Source of the DNA: Gammaproteobacteria bacterium
Lineage (GTDB): Bacteria > Pseudomonadota > Gammaproteobacteria > Pseudomonadales > Azotimanducaceae
Assembly (NCBI GenBank): GCA_027295975.1
Contig: JAPUJX010000142.1
Span: 1 to 8,499 of the forward strand
Length of the DNA stretch: 8,499 bases
Direction of reading: 5' to 3'
Position numbers and translations under genes: made by a program. This document shows, piece after piece, positions 1-5,636 of the stretch (the first letter of the stretch is position 1; every line of letters starts with the position of its first letter). The notes under the pieces are model-generated. The model was given only the letters and a program-made list of their open reading frames with translations. It was not told the DNA's origin and made no database searches.

Positions 1-356
1 ACCTCGCCGAGGTTGATGGCGCGGCCGTCGCCGAGTTGTCCCGCCCAGTTGCCGAATTGATGACCCCCATAACAGGTCGCATGTGGATCCATGCCGGCCA
101 GCACTTCGTTACCGGTAAAAACATCGGTAAAAGCCTGGGTCTCGCAGACCCCCGGAGACAATCCGATGAGTTCGGCAACCTCTCGGGAATAACCGACCAA
201 CGAGGGCTGCCGCACTTTCGTCGGTTGCACCCTGGAGAAGACCGCATCGCGGACCTGCCTGCGCTGATTGCCGAATACCGGATCGGCGGGAAGCCTCGCG
301 GTGTAACGATTGTCGAACGCGAGCGCGTTCAGGGTCGAAGAAGCCAGGGTATTCAT
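1..356 (-). CDS. selO: SelO protein adenylyltransferase (YdiU/UPF0061), N-terminal part, cut by window edge
   Basis: SelO proteins have a pseudokinase fold and transfer AMP from ATP to protein hydroxyl side chains (family knowledge). Reading the minus strand from the ATG at 354-356 gives 118 residues. Family hallmarks are visible: an early LNALAFDNRYTARLP stretch (residues 9-23), TGNEVLAGMDP about 60 residues further on, then YGGHQFGNWAGQLGDGRA, which matches the most conserved N-lobe segment of the family. The remaining three quarters, with the catalytic residues, lies beyond position 1. The start is uncertain. The frame stays open upstream to an ATG at 437, adding 27 residues with a hydrophobic run (MIPVAIIGLMLP), and other in-frame ATGs exist at 392 and 365. 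None has a clear Shine-Dalgarno sequence. I chose 356 because the family similarity begins just after it. A different frame on this strand is also open but carries no family motif and is a shadow. The gene is divergent from the regulator at 475. Confidence 0.9.
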   Translation of the reverse strand, partial: MNTLASSTLNALAFDNRYTARLPADPVFGNQRRQVRDAVFSRVQPTKVRQPSLVGYSREVAELIGLSPGVCETQAFTDVFTGNEVLAGMDPHATCYGGHQFGNWAGQLGDGRAINLGE

Positions 357-437
357 GGGCAACATTAGACCAATTATGGCCACCGGAATCATCCGCGGAT
401 GCGCCGATAAGGTTCGATCTCGAAACGATTTCTCCAT

Positions 438-466
438 TTGACAAAATTTATTTTTACAATTAGCCT
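438..466 (+). promoter_or_regulatory. Possible promoter of the regulator/SRPBCC pair
   Basis: A perfect TTGACA (438-443) is followed after 17 bases by TAGCCT (461-466), a weak -10 with three of six consensus bases. A better -10-like hexamer, TACAAT (455-460), is only 11 bases away and so badly spaced. Transcription from the 17-base arrangement would begin at about 473, nearly on the ATG at 475, giving a leaderless or near-leaderless message. This fits the lack of a Shine-Dalgarno sequence there. The call rests on hexamer matching only. Confidence 0.3.
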
Positions 467-472
467 TATCAA
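445..472 (-). promoter_or_regulatory. Possible promoter of selO
   Basis: On the minus strand, TTGATA (472-467) and TAAATT (450-445) are separated by 16 bases, matching the -35 and -10 consensus at five and four of six positions. Transcription would start near 438, directly before the upstream selO ATG at 437. The element fully overlaps the proposed plus-strand promoter, so the two could exclude each other. The 37 bases from 438 to 474 contain only 8 G/C, far below the surroundings. Confidence 0.3.
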
Positions 473-474
473 TC

Positions 475-1056
475 ATGAACGAGTTCAAAATGCTGAATCA
501 GGCCGAACTGGGCGCGTTGGCATCACCTTTGCGCCGCGAGTTGCTTACGGCGTTGCAGGAACCCGATTCCGCCACCCGCCTCGCCAGGCGCTTCGATATG
601 TCGCGTCAAAGGATTGGTTATCACATGCGGGAACTGGAGAAGGCGGGTTACATAAAGATTGTCGAAGAGCGTCGGCAACGCGGCCTCATCGAGCGTCTCT
701 ACCGGGTCAGGCCCCTGGCCTATGTTTTCGCACCGGACGGGTTTGTGGCGTCGGCCGAGGCGCAGGACCGTTTCTCCTGGGCAACCCTGATCAATCTGAT
801 CGCCCAGTCACTCTGGGACCTGGTGAACCTGCGGCGTCGAGCCGACGAGGGGGGCAAACGCCTCGCAACCCTTGCTCTGGAGGCGGAAATCAACTTTGCC
901 AGCCCGTCGGCACGACGCGGATTCTCCGAGGAACTCATCCAAGCGGTCGAGAGGTTGGTGGTCAAGTACGATGAGCCCGGGGCAAATGGCTCACGCCGCC
1001 ATCGTCTCCTGCTCGGCGCCTACCCCTCCCCCGACAACAGGAAATCTTCATCATGA
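475..1056 (+). CDS. ArsR-like winged helix-turn-helix transcriptional regulator with extended C-terminus
   Basis: This 193-residue protein is probably a DNA-binding repressor. Residues 10-78 form an ArsR-type winged helix: LASPLRRELLTAL (helix 1), ATRLARRFDMSRQRIGYHM (helix-turn-helix, about 33-51), LEKAGYIK, and a basic wing ending LIERLYRVRP. Classic ArsR proteins are about 100-120 residues. Here a further 110 or so mostly helical residues (about 82-193) could bind a ligand or form the dimer interface. There is no cysteine in the whole protein, so it is not a thiol-based metal sensor of the ArsR/SmtB kind. Its stop overlaps the next ATG (ATGA at 1053-1056), so it is co-translated with the SRPBCC gene, a common pairing for ArsR-like regulators. 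The start at 475 has no ribosome binding site; an in-frame ATG at 490 is an alternative. The inducer and the targets are unknown; autoregulation of the 438-474 gap is the natural guess. Confidence 0.85.
   Translation: MNEFKMLNQAELGALASPLRRELLTALQEPDSATRLARRFDMSRQRIGYHMRELEKAGYIKIVEERRQRGLIERLYRVRPLAYVFAPDGFVASAEAQDRFSWATLINLIAQSLWDLVNLRRRADEGGKRLATLALEAEINFASPSARRGFSEELIQAVERLVVKYDEPGANGSRRHRLLLGAYPSPDNRKSSS
1039..1042 (+). promoter_or_regulatory. Ribosome binding site of the SRPBCC gene
   Basis: AGGA sits 10 bases before the ATG at 1053, inside the end of the regulator gene. With the ATGA overlap it supports this ATG as the start and suggests translational coupling. Confidence 0.45.
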
Positions 1057-1865
1057 GCGAAAAAACGAGAAACATCGTAAGGGAGTTCCGGATCGACGCA
1101 ACACCGGCCGAGGTCTGGAACGCCCTGACTCGAGCCACCGAGATCACCCGCTGGTTTGCCCCCTTCGCAGAAACACAACCCGGTGCCGACGGACACATCT
1201 CACTGTCCTGGAACTTCGATGGGCTGATGCAGAAGTGCCCGATCCGCGCCTGGACCCCCGAGGAACACCTCAACATGGGGTGGCGTGCGGGCCCGGGAAA
1301 AGGTCGCGAGGTTCCCGTGGACATTCGTCTCGAACGAGCGGACGGCGGCACCCTGCTGCGGCTGGTGCATTCCGGTTTTCTCTCCGACGCCAGTTGGGAT
1401 GAAGAGTTCGAATCCCACGGCCGCGGCTGGAGTTACGAGCTGCGTTCGCTAAAATATTATCTGGAGAATTTTCTCGGCAAAAACCGCCAGCACGTCGTCA
1501 AACTCTTCCCGATAACCGGCGACCTCAAAGAGGCCTGGTCCACCGCTATTGGCTCCTCCGGCGCTTTCATGGCGGATCCGGCATCTCTCGAAGAAGGCAA
1601 TCGTTTCGAGCTGAGGCTGCCATCCGGAGACCTGACAGCATCGCGGGTTTTTTATCAGGTGGCGGGAACGGACTTTGCCTTTGTTTCGGACATTCTCCAG
1701 GGTGGGTTATTCCGGTTTGCACTGGAAACTTTCAACGGGCAGCCGGAAATCTGGATCTGGGCTTTCAGCTGGCAGCTGGCGCAACGTCAGCTCGAACAGA
1801 TCACCCAATCATGGTTCATGGAAGTGCAACGGAGGCTGGGAGAGTTGAATATCGTTTCCGCCTAA
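1053..1865 (+). CDS. SRPBCC (AHSA1/START-like) domain protein, apparently two tandem folds
   Basis: SRPBCC proteins form a helix-grip fold with a deep hydrophobic ligand pocket; some are Hsp90 co-chaperone-like (AHSA1) and most bacterial ones have no known ligand. Residues 8-145 are a typical AHSA1-like domain: REFRIDATPAEVWNALT at the start, ITRWFAP, a strand-rich middle, LLRLVHSGF, and a closing helix around GRGWSYELRSLKYYLE. The family normally ends there, at about 140-165 residues. This protein continues to 270. The second half (about 148-268) seems to repeat the layout: a helix with KEAWSTA, several short strands (FELRLPSG, ASRVFYQV, FAFVSDI, IWIWAFS) and a long final helix (LAQRQLEQITQSWFMEVQRR). 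This second domain is inferred from layout, not from clear sequence identity. No signal peptide or membrane segment is seen, so it should be cytoplasmic. It is translated with the upstream regulator, which suggests that it is the regulator's target gene. Confidence 0.85.
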   Translation: MSEKTRNIVREFRIDATPAEVWNALTRATEITRWFAPFAETQPGADGHISLSWNFDGLMQKCPIRAWTPEEHLNMGWRAGPGKGREVPVDIRLERADGGTLLRLVHSGFLSDASWDEEFESHGRGWSYELRSLKYYLENFLGKNRQHVVKLFPITGDLKEAWSTAIGSSGAFMADPASLEEGNRFELRLPSGDLTASRVFYQVAGTDFAFVSDILQGGLFRFALETFNGQPEIWIWAFSWQLAQRQLEQITQSWFMEVQRRLGELNIVSA

Positions 1866-1922
1866 ATCGAAAATCAACCCGCAACTTTCATCGATCTTCA
1901 AAGGTAGCCGTGACCTCCCGGT

Positions 1923-3506
1923 TCATAACTCATCCATGAACGCCGCATCCATCAACGTGCGCGTGTACGCGTGTTTCGGTGAATCGAAAATTTCTCCGGC
2001 GTCACCTTGTTCGACTACGCTGCCTTCATGCATCACGACCAGATCGTGTGCCAGCGCGCGCACGACCTTCAGGTCGTGACTGATGAAGAGGTAAACGAGG
2101 TTGTATCGTCGTTGCACCTCTCGCAGCAGTTCGACGATCTGCGCCTGAACGGAAACGTCCAGTGCCGAAGTCGGCTCGTCCATGACGATCAGTTTCGGTT
2201 TGACGACCAGGGCTCGGGCGATCGAGATGCGCTGGCGTTCTCCACCGGAGAACTCGTGGGGATACCGGTTCATCATGTCTTCTTCCAGACCGACTTCGAT
2301 CAGCGCGTCCGCAACCCGTTGGTCGCGTTGCGCAATGGGTAGGTCACCCGAGTGAATACGCAGCCCCTCGCCGACGATTTTGCCAACCGTCATACGCGGC
2401 GACAGGCTGCCGTAGGGGTCCTGAAATACGATCTGCAGATCCCGGCGCAGGGGTTTCATCTGCTTTTTGCTCAAGGTGTGCAATTCACGTCCGATGACGA
2501 CTATTCGGCCTTCACTCGGGATCATGCGCAACAGCGCCATGCCGAGGGTCGTTTTACCGGACCCGGACTCGCCGACGATCCCGACGGTGTGACCCTCCCT
2601 GATCCGGAGACTGACACCGCTCACGGCGTCCAGGAACCGTTGTTTGCCGAACCAGTGGCGCCCCAGCGCATACCGCACGGTCAGGTTTTCCACCTGGGCA
2701 ATCAGTGGTGCATCGGGATTCGCCGCCGGAGGCAGGTCCATGAACTCGGCGCCGAGCAGGTGTCTGGTGTAGGCGTGGCCAGGCGCCTTGAATATCTTCC
2801 GTGAGGTGTTCTGTTCCACGATCTCACCGTGAGTCATGACACAGATACGTTGTGCCAGGGAACGTACCACGGTCAGATTATGGGAGATGAGCAGCAACGC
2901 CATGTTGAGGTGGTTCTGAAGATCGCGTAGAAGTTTCAAGATCTGCTTCTGGATCGTTACGTCCAGCGCCGTTGTCGGTTCGTCGGCAATCAACAGTTTC
3001 GGCTCCTGAGCCAGGGCCATGGCGATCATGACCCGTTGCCGCTGGCCGCCGGACAACTCGTGAGGATAGGCGCCGATACGCACCGATTCATCGAGTCCAA
3101 CCAGATCGAAGAGTTCATGCACCCGTGCGGTGGCCCGGCTTCTGGTGAGGTTGCCGTCCAGCACGAGCATTTCGCCGACTTGCTTGCCGATCTTGTGCAG
3201 AGGGTTCAACGACGTCATCGGTTCCTGGAAGATCATGCTCACGACGGATCCGCGCATGGCCAGCAGCTTGGTGCCACCCGCGCCAACCATCTCTTCGCCA
3301 TCAAGGCGTATCGAACCGGTTGGATGAGACGCATGGGGGTAGGGCAGAAGCTGGGGAATCGATAACGCGGTGACGGTTTTACCCGATCCCGATTCGCCCA
3401 CCAGAGCCACCGTTTCACCGGCGTCGATGTCGAAGTTGATCCCCTGCACTACGGTGGTGTCGCCAAAGGCGACCGATAGATCCCGCACTTCAACGAGTTT
3501 GGTCAT
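1923..3506 (-). CDS. yejF: Peptide ABC importer, fused double ATP-binding subunit (YejF type)
   Basis: This 527-residue protein contains two complete ABC ATPase domains and drives peptide import through the two permeases encoded upstream. Domain 1 has Walker A GESGSGKT (37-44), the Q-loop Gln94, signature LSGGQRQR (151-158), Walker B ending DEP (175-177) and His209. Domain 2 has Walker A GESGSGKT (312-319), Gln362, signature FSGGERQR (419-426), Walker B DEP (443-445) and His477. Both sites appear catalytically intact. Each domain ends in an oligopeptide-type tail (GHAYTRHLL near 243 and KHAYTRTLM near 511). The size matches E. coli YejF, which is about 529 residues and has the same fused arrangement. 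It is the last gene of the operon, 25 bases after yejE. In E. coli YejABEF imports peptide antibiotics such as microcin C; the natural substrate here is unknown. The ATG start is abutted by an AGGAGG with no spacer, and no upstream in-frame start exists before a TAG. Confidence 0.95.
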   Translation of the reverse strand: MTKLVEVRDLSVAFGDTTVVQGINFDIDAGETVALVGESGSGKTVTALSIPQLLPYPHASHPTGSIRLDGEEMVGAGGTKLLAMRGSVVSMIFQEPMTSLNPLHKIGKQVGEMLVLDGNLTRSRATARVHELFDLVGLDESVRIGAYPHELSGGQRQRVMIAMALAQEPKLLIADEPTTALDVTIQKQILKLLRDLQNHLNMALLLISHNLTVVRSLAQRICVMTHGEIVEQNTSRKIFKAPGHAYTRHLLGAEFMDLPPAANPDAPLIAQVENLTVRYALGRHWFGKQRFLDAVSGVSLRIREGHTVGIVGESGSGKTTLGMALLRMIPSEGRIVVIGRELHTLSKKQMKPLRRDLQIVFQDPYGSLSPRMTVGKIVGEGLRIHSGDLPIAQRDQRVADALIEVGLEEDMMNRYPHEFSGGERQRISIARALVVKPKLIVMDEPTSALDVSVQAQIVELLREVQRRYNLVYLFISHDLKVVRALAHDLVVMHEGSVVEQGDAGEIFDSPKHAYTRTLMDAAFMDEL

Positions 3507-3512
3507 CCTCCT
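3507..3512 (-). promoter_or_regulatory. Perfect Shine-Dalgarno touching the yejF start codon
   Basis: On the minus strand AGGAGG (3512-3507) is followed at once by the ATG (3506-3504). The usual spacing is about 5-9 bases. No earlier in-frame start is possible because a TAG occurs eight codons upstream. Initiation may therefore be inefficient or depend on ribosomes arriving from yejE; an internal GTG at codon 7, 18 bases downstream of this ATG, is another option. Confidence 0.4.
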
Positions 3513-3531
3513 GGCAACGCCCTTCGACTAC

Positions 3532-4572
3532 TCAACGAGCCACTCCCGAGGCGACCATGGTCCGTCGGGGGTCGAACGCATCGCGCACCCCTTCGCCGAC
3601 AAAAATCAACAGGGTCAACATGACACCCACCGTGACAAAACCCGTCAGTCCCAGCCAGGGGGCGTGCAGGTTGGTTTTACCCTGGGCCAGCAGCGCGCCC
3701 AAAGAAGGTGACCCCGCCGGCAGCCCGAAACCGAGGAAATCCAGGGCCGTCAAGGTGGTGACGGCCCCGCTCAAAATGAAAGGCAGAAAGGTCAATGCGG
3801 CGGTCATTGCGTTCGGTAACACGTGGCGGACCATGATGGACAGGTCGCTGTCGCCCAGGGCGGTCGCCGCGCGCACGTATTCGAAGTTGCGGGTCCGCAG
3901 GAACTCGGCACGGACCACCCCGACCACCGTCATCCAACTGAATGCACTGAGGGTGGCAAGGAGCCAGAAAACATTGGGTTCTACGATGCTGGCGAGAATG
4001 ATCAACAACAGGAGAATGGGCAGTCCTGCCCAGATCTCGACAAACCGCTGCCCGAGAAGATCGACCAGCCCGCCAAAATAACCCTGTAACGCACCAACGG
4101 CGATCCCGATCGAGGTGCTGATCAACGTGAGCGCCATGCCAAACAACACCGAAAGCCGAAAGCCGTATATCAACAATGCAACGGTGTCCCTGCCGGTGTC
4201 GTCGGTGCCCAGCCAGTGTCGCGCCGAAGGCCGCGCGGGAGCGGCCGTTGTTATGTACATGTCCGGAACCTTGTAGCCGAACCGTATTGGCGGCCACAAC
4301 ATCCAGCCGCCGGACGACTCCACCAGATCAACTACATGGGGGTCCCAGTAGACGGCCTCCGACGGCAGCGTGCCCCCGAGTTCCCGATCGGTGTAGCCGA
4401 TCATCACGGGGAACCACAACTCACCGGCGTGATACATGACGATCGGTCTATCGTTTGCGATCAGTTCGGCAAACAACGAAAGCCCGAACAACCCGAGAAA
4501 CACCCACATCGAATAACAGGCGCGTCTGTTACGCTTGAATTGTCGCCAGCGGCGATGCGCAAGAGGACTCAT
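3532..4572 (-). CDS. yejE: Peptide ABC importer, inner-membrane permease (YejE type)
   Basis: One of two membrane subunits that form the peptide channel; 346 residues, close to E. coli YejE (about 341). A basic N-terminus (HRRWRQFKRNRR) precedes the first membrane segment (about 20-38). A long periplasmic stretch (about 40-130) follows, with the WLGTDDTGRDT sequence (120-130) typical of DppC/OppC-type permeases, although the loop itself is much longer than in those proteins, as in YejE. Further membrane segments lie near 133-161, 183-200, 203-220, 258-280 and 310-327. The coupling (EAA) loop that docks on the ATPase is at about 231-255: EYVRAATALGDSDL followed by RHVLPNA. The ATG overlaps the yejB stop (ATGA, 4572-4569) and has no good ribosome binding site, so translation probably depends on reinitiation after yejB. 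Confidence 0.93.
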   Translation of the reverse strand: MSPLAHRRWRQFKRNRRACYSMWVFLGLFGLSLFAELIANDRPIVMYHAGELWFPVMIGYTDRELGGTLPSEAVYWDPHVVDLVESSGGWMLWPPIRFGYKVPDMYITTAAPARPSARHWLGTDDTGRDTVALLIYGFRLSVLFGMALTLISTSIGIAVGALQGYFGGLVDLLGQRFVEIWAGLPILLLLIILASIVEPNVFWLLATLSAFSWMTVVGVVRAEFLRTRNFEYVRAATALGDSDLSIMVRHVLPNAMTAALTFLPFILSGAVTTLTALDFLGFGLPAGSPSLGALLAQGKTNLHAPWLGLTGFVTVGVMLTLLIFVGEGVRDAFDPRRTMVASGVAR

Positions 4573-5636
4573 CGTGTTTCGAAATCAATGCGCGGGTCGA
4601 CCATGACGTAGGTCAGGTCACCCATCAGATGCATGAACAAGCCTATCAACGTGAAGATGTAGATCGAGCCGAACAAAATGGGATAGTCGCGTTTTATCAC
4701 CGCCTCATAACTCAGCAGGCCTATGCCATCGAGGGAAAAGATCACCTCGATCAGCAGCGAGCCGGTAAATAGAATACCGACGAAGGCGGCGGGAAAACCC
4801 GCGATGATAATCAGCATGGCGTTACGAAAAACATGCCGGTAGAGAACCCGGCGTTCGTTGAGACCTTTCGATCGGGCCGTCAGCACAAACTGTTTGCCAA
4901 GTTCTTCGAGGAACGAGTTTTTGGTCAACATCGTCAGGGTGGCAAAGCCGCCGACGGTCAACGCGGTGATGGGTAAAGCCATGTGCCAGAGATAGTCGGT
5001 AATACGATCCGGCCATGAGAGATCCATCCAGTTATCCGATACCAGACCGCGCATGGGAAAGATCTCCAGGTAACCGCCTCCGGCGAACATCACGATCAGA
5101 AAAATTGCAAAGAGGAAACCCGGGATGGCAAATCCGGTAAAAACCACCGTGCTCGTCCAGACATCAAATCGGGTTCCGTCACGTACGGCTTTTAATACAC
5201 CCAGCGGAATCGAGATTCCGTAAATCAACAGAAGTGACCACAGCCCCAGCGAGATCGATACCGGCAGCCGTTCGATGATGAGTTCGAGAACGGGTCGATC
5301 CTGAAAATAGGACGTACCGAAATCGAAAACCAGATAATTACCAACCATCGTGAAGAAACGTTCGTGGGGTGGTTTGTCAAACCCGAACTGCCGTTCCAGA
5401 TCCGCGATCAACAGCGGGTCGAGACCATAACTCCCTTCGCTGGCTCCAATATCGACACCAAAATCACCGCTGCCGCTGATGCCCGCGGTGGTTGACATGC
5501 TGCCCAACGTCATCTGGGAGATGATCTGCTCGATGGGGCCGCCGGGGGCAAACTGCACGATGACAAAGTTGATGAGGATGATCCCGAACAGGGTCGGAAC
5601 CAGCAGCAGCAATCGTTTGAGGATGTAACGTCCCAT
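4569..5636 (-). CDS. yejB: Peptide ABC importer, inner-membrane permease (YejB type)
   Basis: The partner permease of YejE. From the ATG at 5636 it is 355 residues (E. coli YejB is about 364) and begins MGRYILKRLLLLVPTL, closely matching the E. coli start. Membrane segment 1 (about 9-29) ends in the conserved QFAPGGP (28-34). A Gly/Ser-rich periplasmic insert (about 43-71) precedes GLDP and FGFDKPPHERF, as in YejB. More segments are near 126-149, 163-187, 218-237, 274-297 and 322-342. The EAA coupling loop is at about 248-273 (FVLTARSKGLN then RHVFRNA). It ends in VDPRIDFETR, the usual YejB/DppB-type tail. A GTG one codon upstream (5639) would give 356 residues and a 4-base overlap with the yejA stop; the ATG gives a 1-base overlap (TGATG). 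I prefer the ATG from homology. No strong ribosome binding site is seen, so coupling to yejA is likely. Confidence 0.94.
   Translation of the reverse strand: MGRYILKRLLLLVPTLFGIILINFVIVQFAPGGPIEQIISQMTLGSMSTTAGISGSGDFGVDIGASEGSYGLDPLLIADLERQFGFDKPPHERFFTMVGNYLVFDFGTSYFQDRPVLELIIERLPVSISLGLWSLLLIYGISIPLGVLKAVRDGTRFDVWTSTVVFTGFAIPGFLFAIFLIVMFAGGGYLEIFPMRGLVSDNWMDLSWPDRITDYLWHMALPITALTVGGFATLTMLTKNSFLEELGKQFVLTARSKGLNERRVLYRHVFRNAMLIIIAGFPAAFVGILFTGSLLIEVIFSLDGIGLLSYEAVIKRDYPILFGSIYIFTLIGLFMHLMGDLTYVMVDPRIDFETR

Noticed and set aside
109..444. 111-codon minus-strand frame next to selO
   Set aside because: It covers the same DNA as selO in another frame, has no recognisable motif and is Arg/Gly/Ser-rich like a shadow; the selO frame gives clear family motifs through to position 1.
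438..974. 178-codon plus-strand frame overlapping the regulator
   Set aside because: Low-complexity Arg/Gly/Pro composition without motifs; the overlapping frame from 475 encodes a clear winged-helix protein.
3677..4297. 206-codon minus-strand frame inside yejE
   Set aside because: Out-of-frame shadow of the permease; His/Arg/Gly-rich with no membrane segments or motifs.
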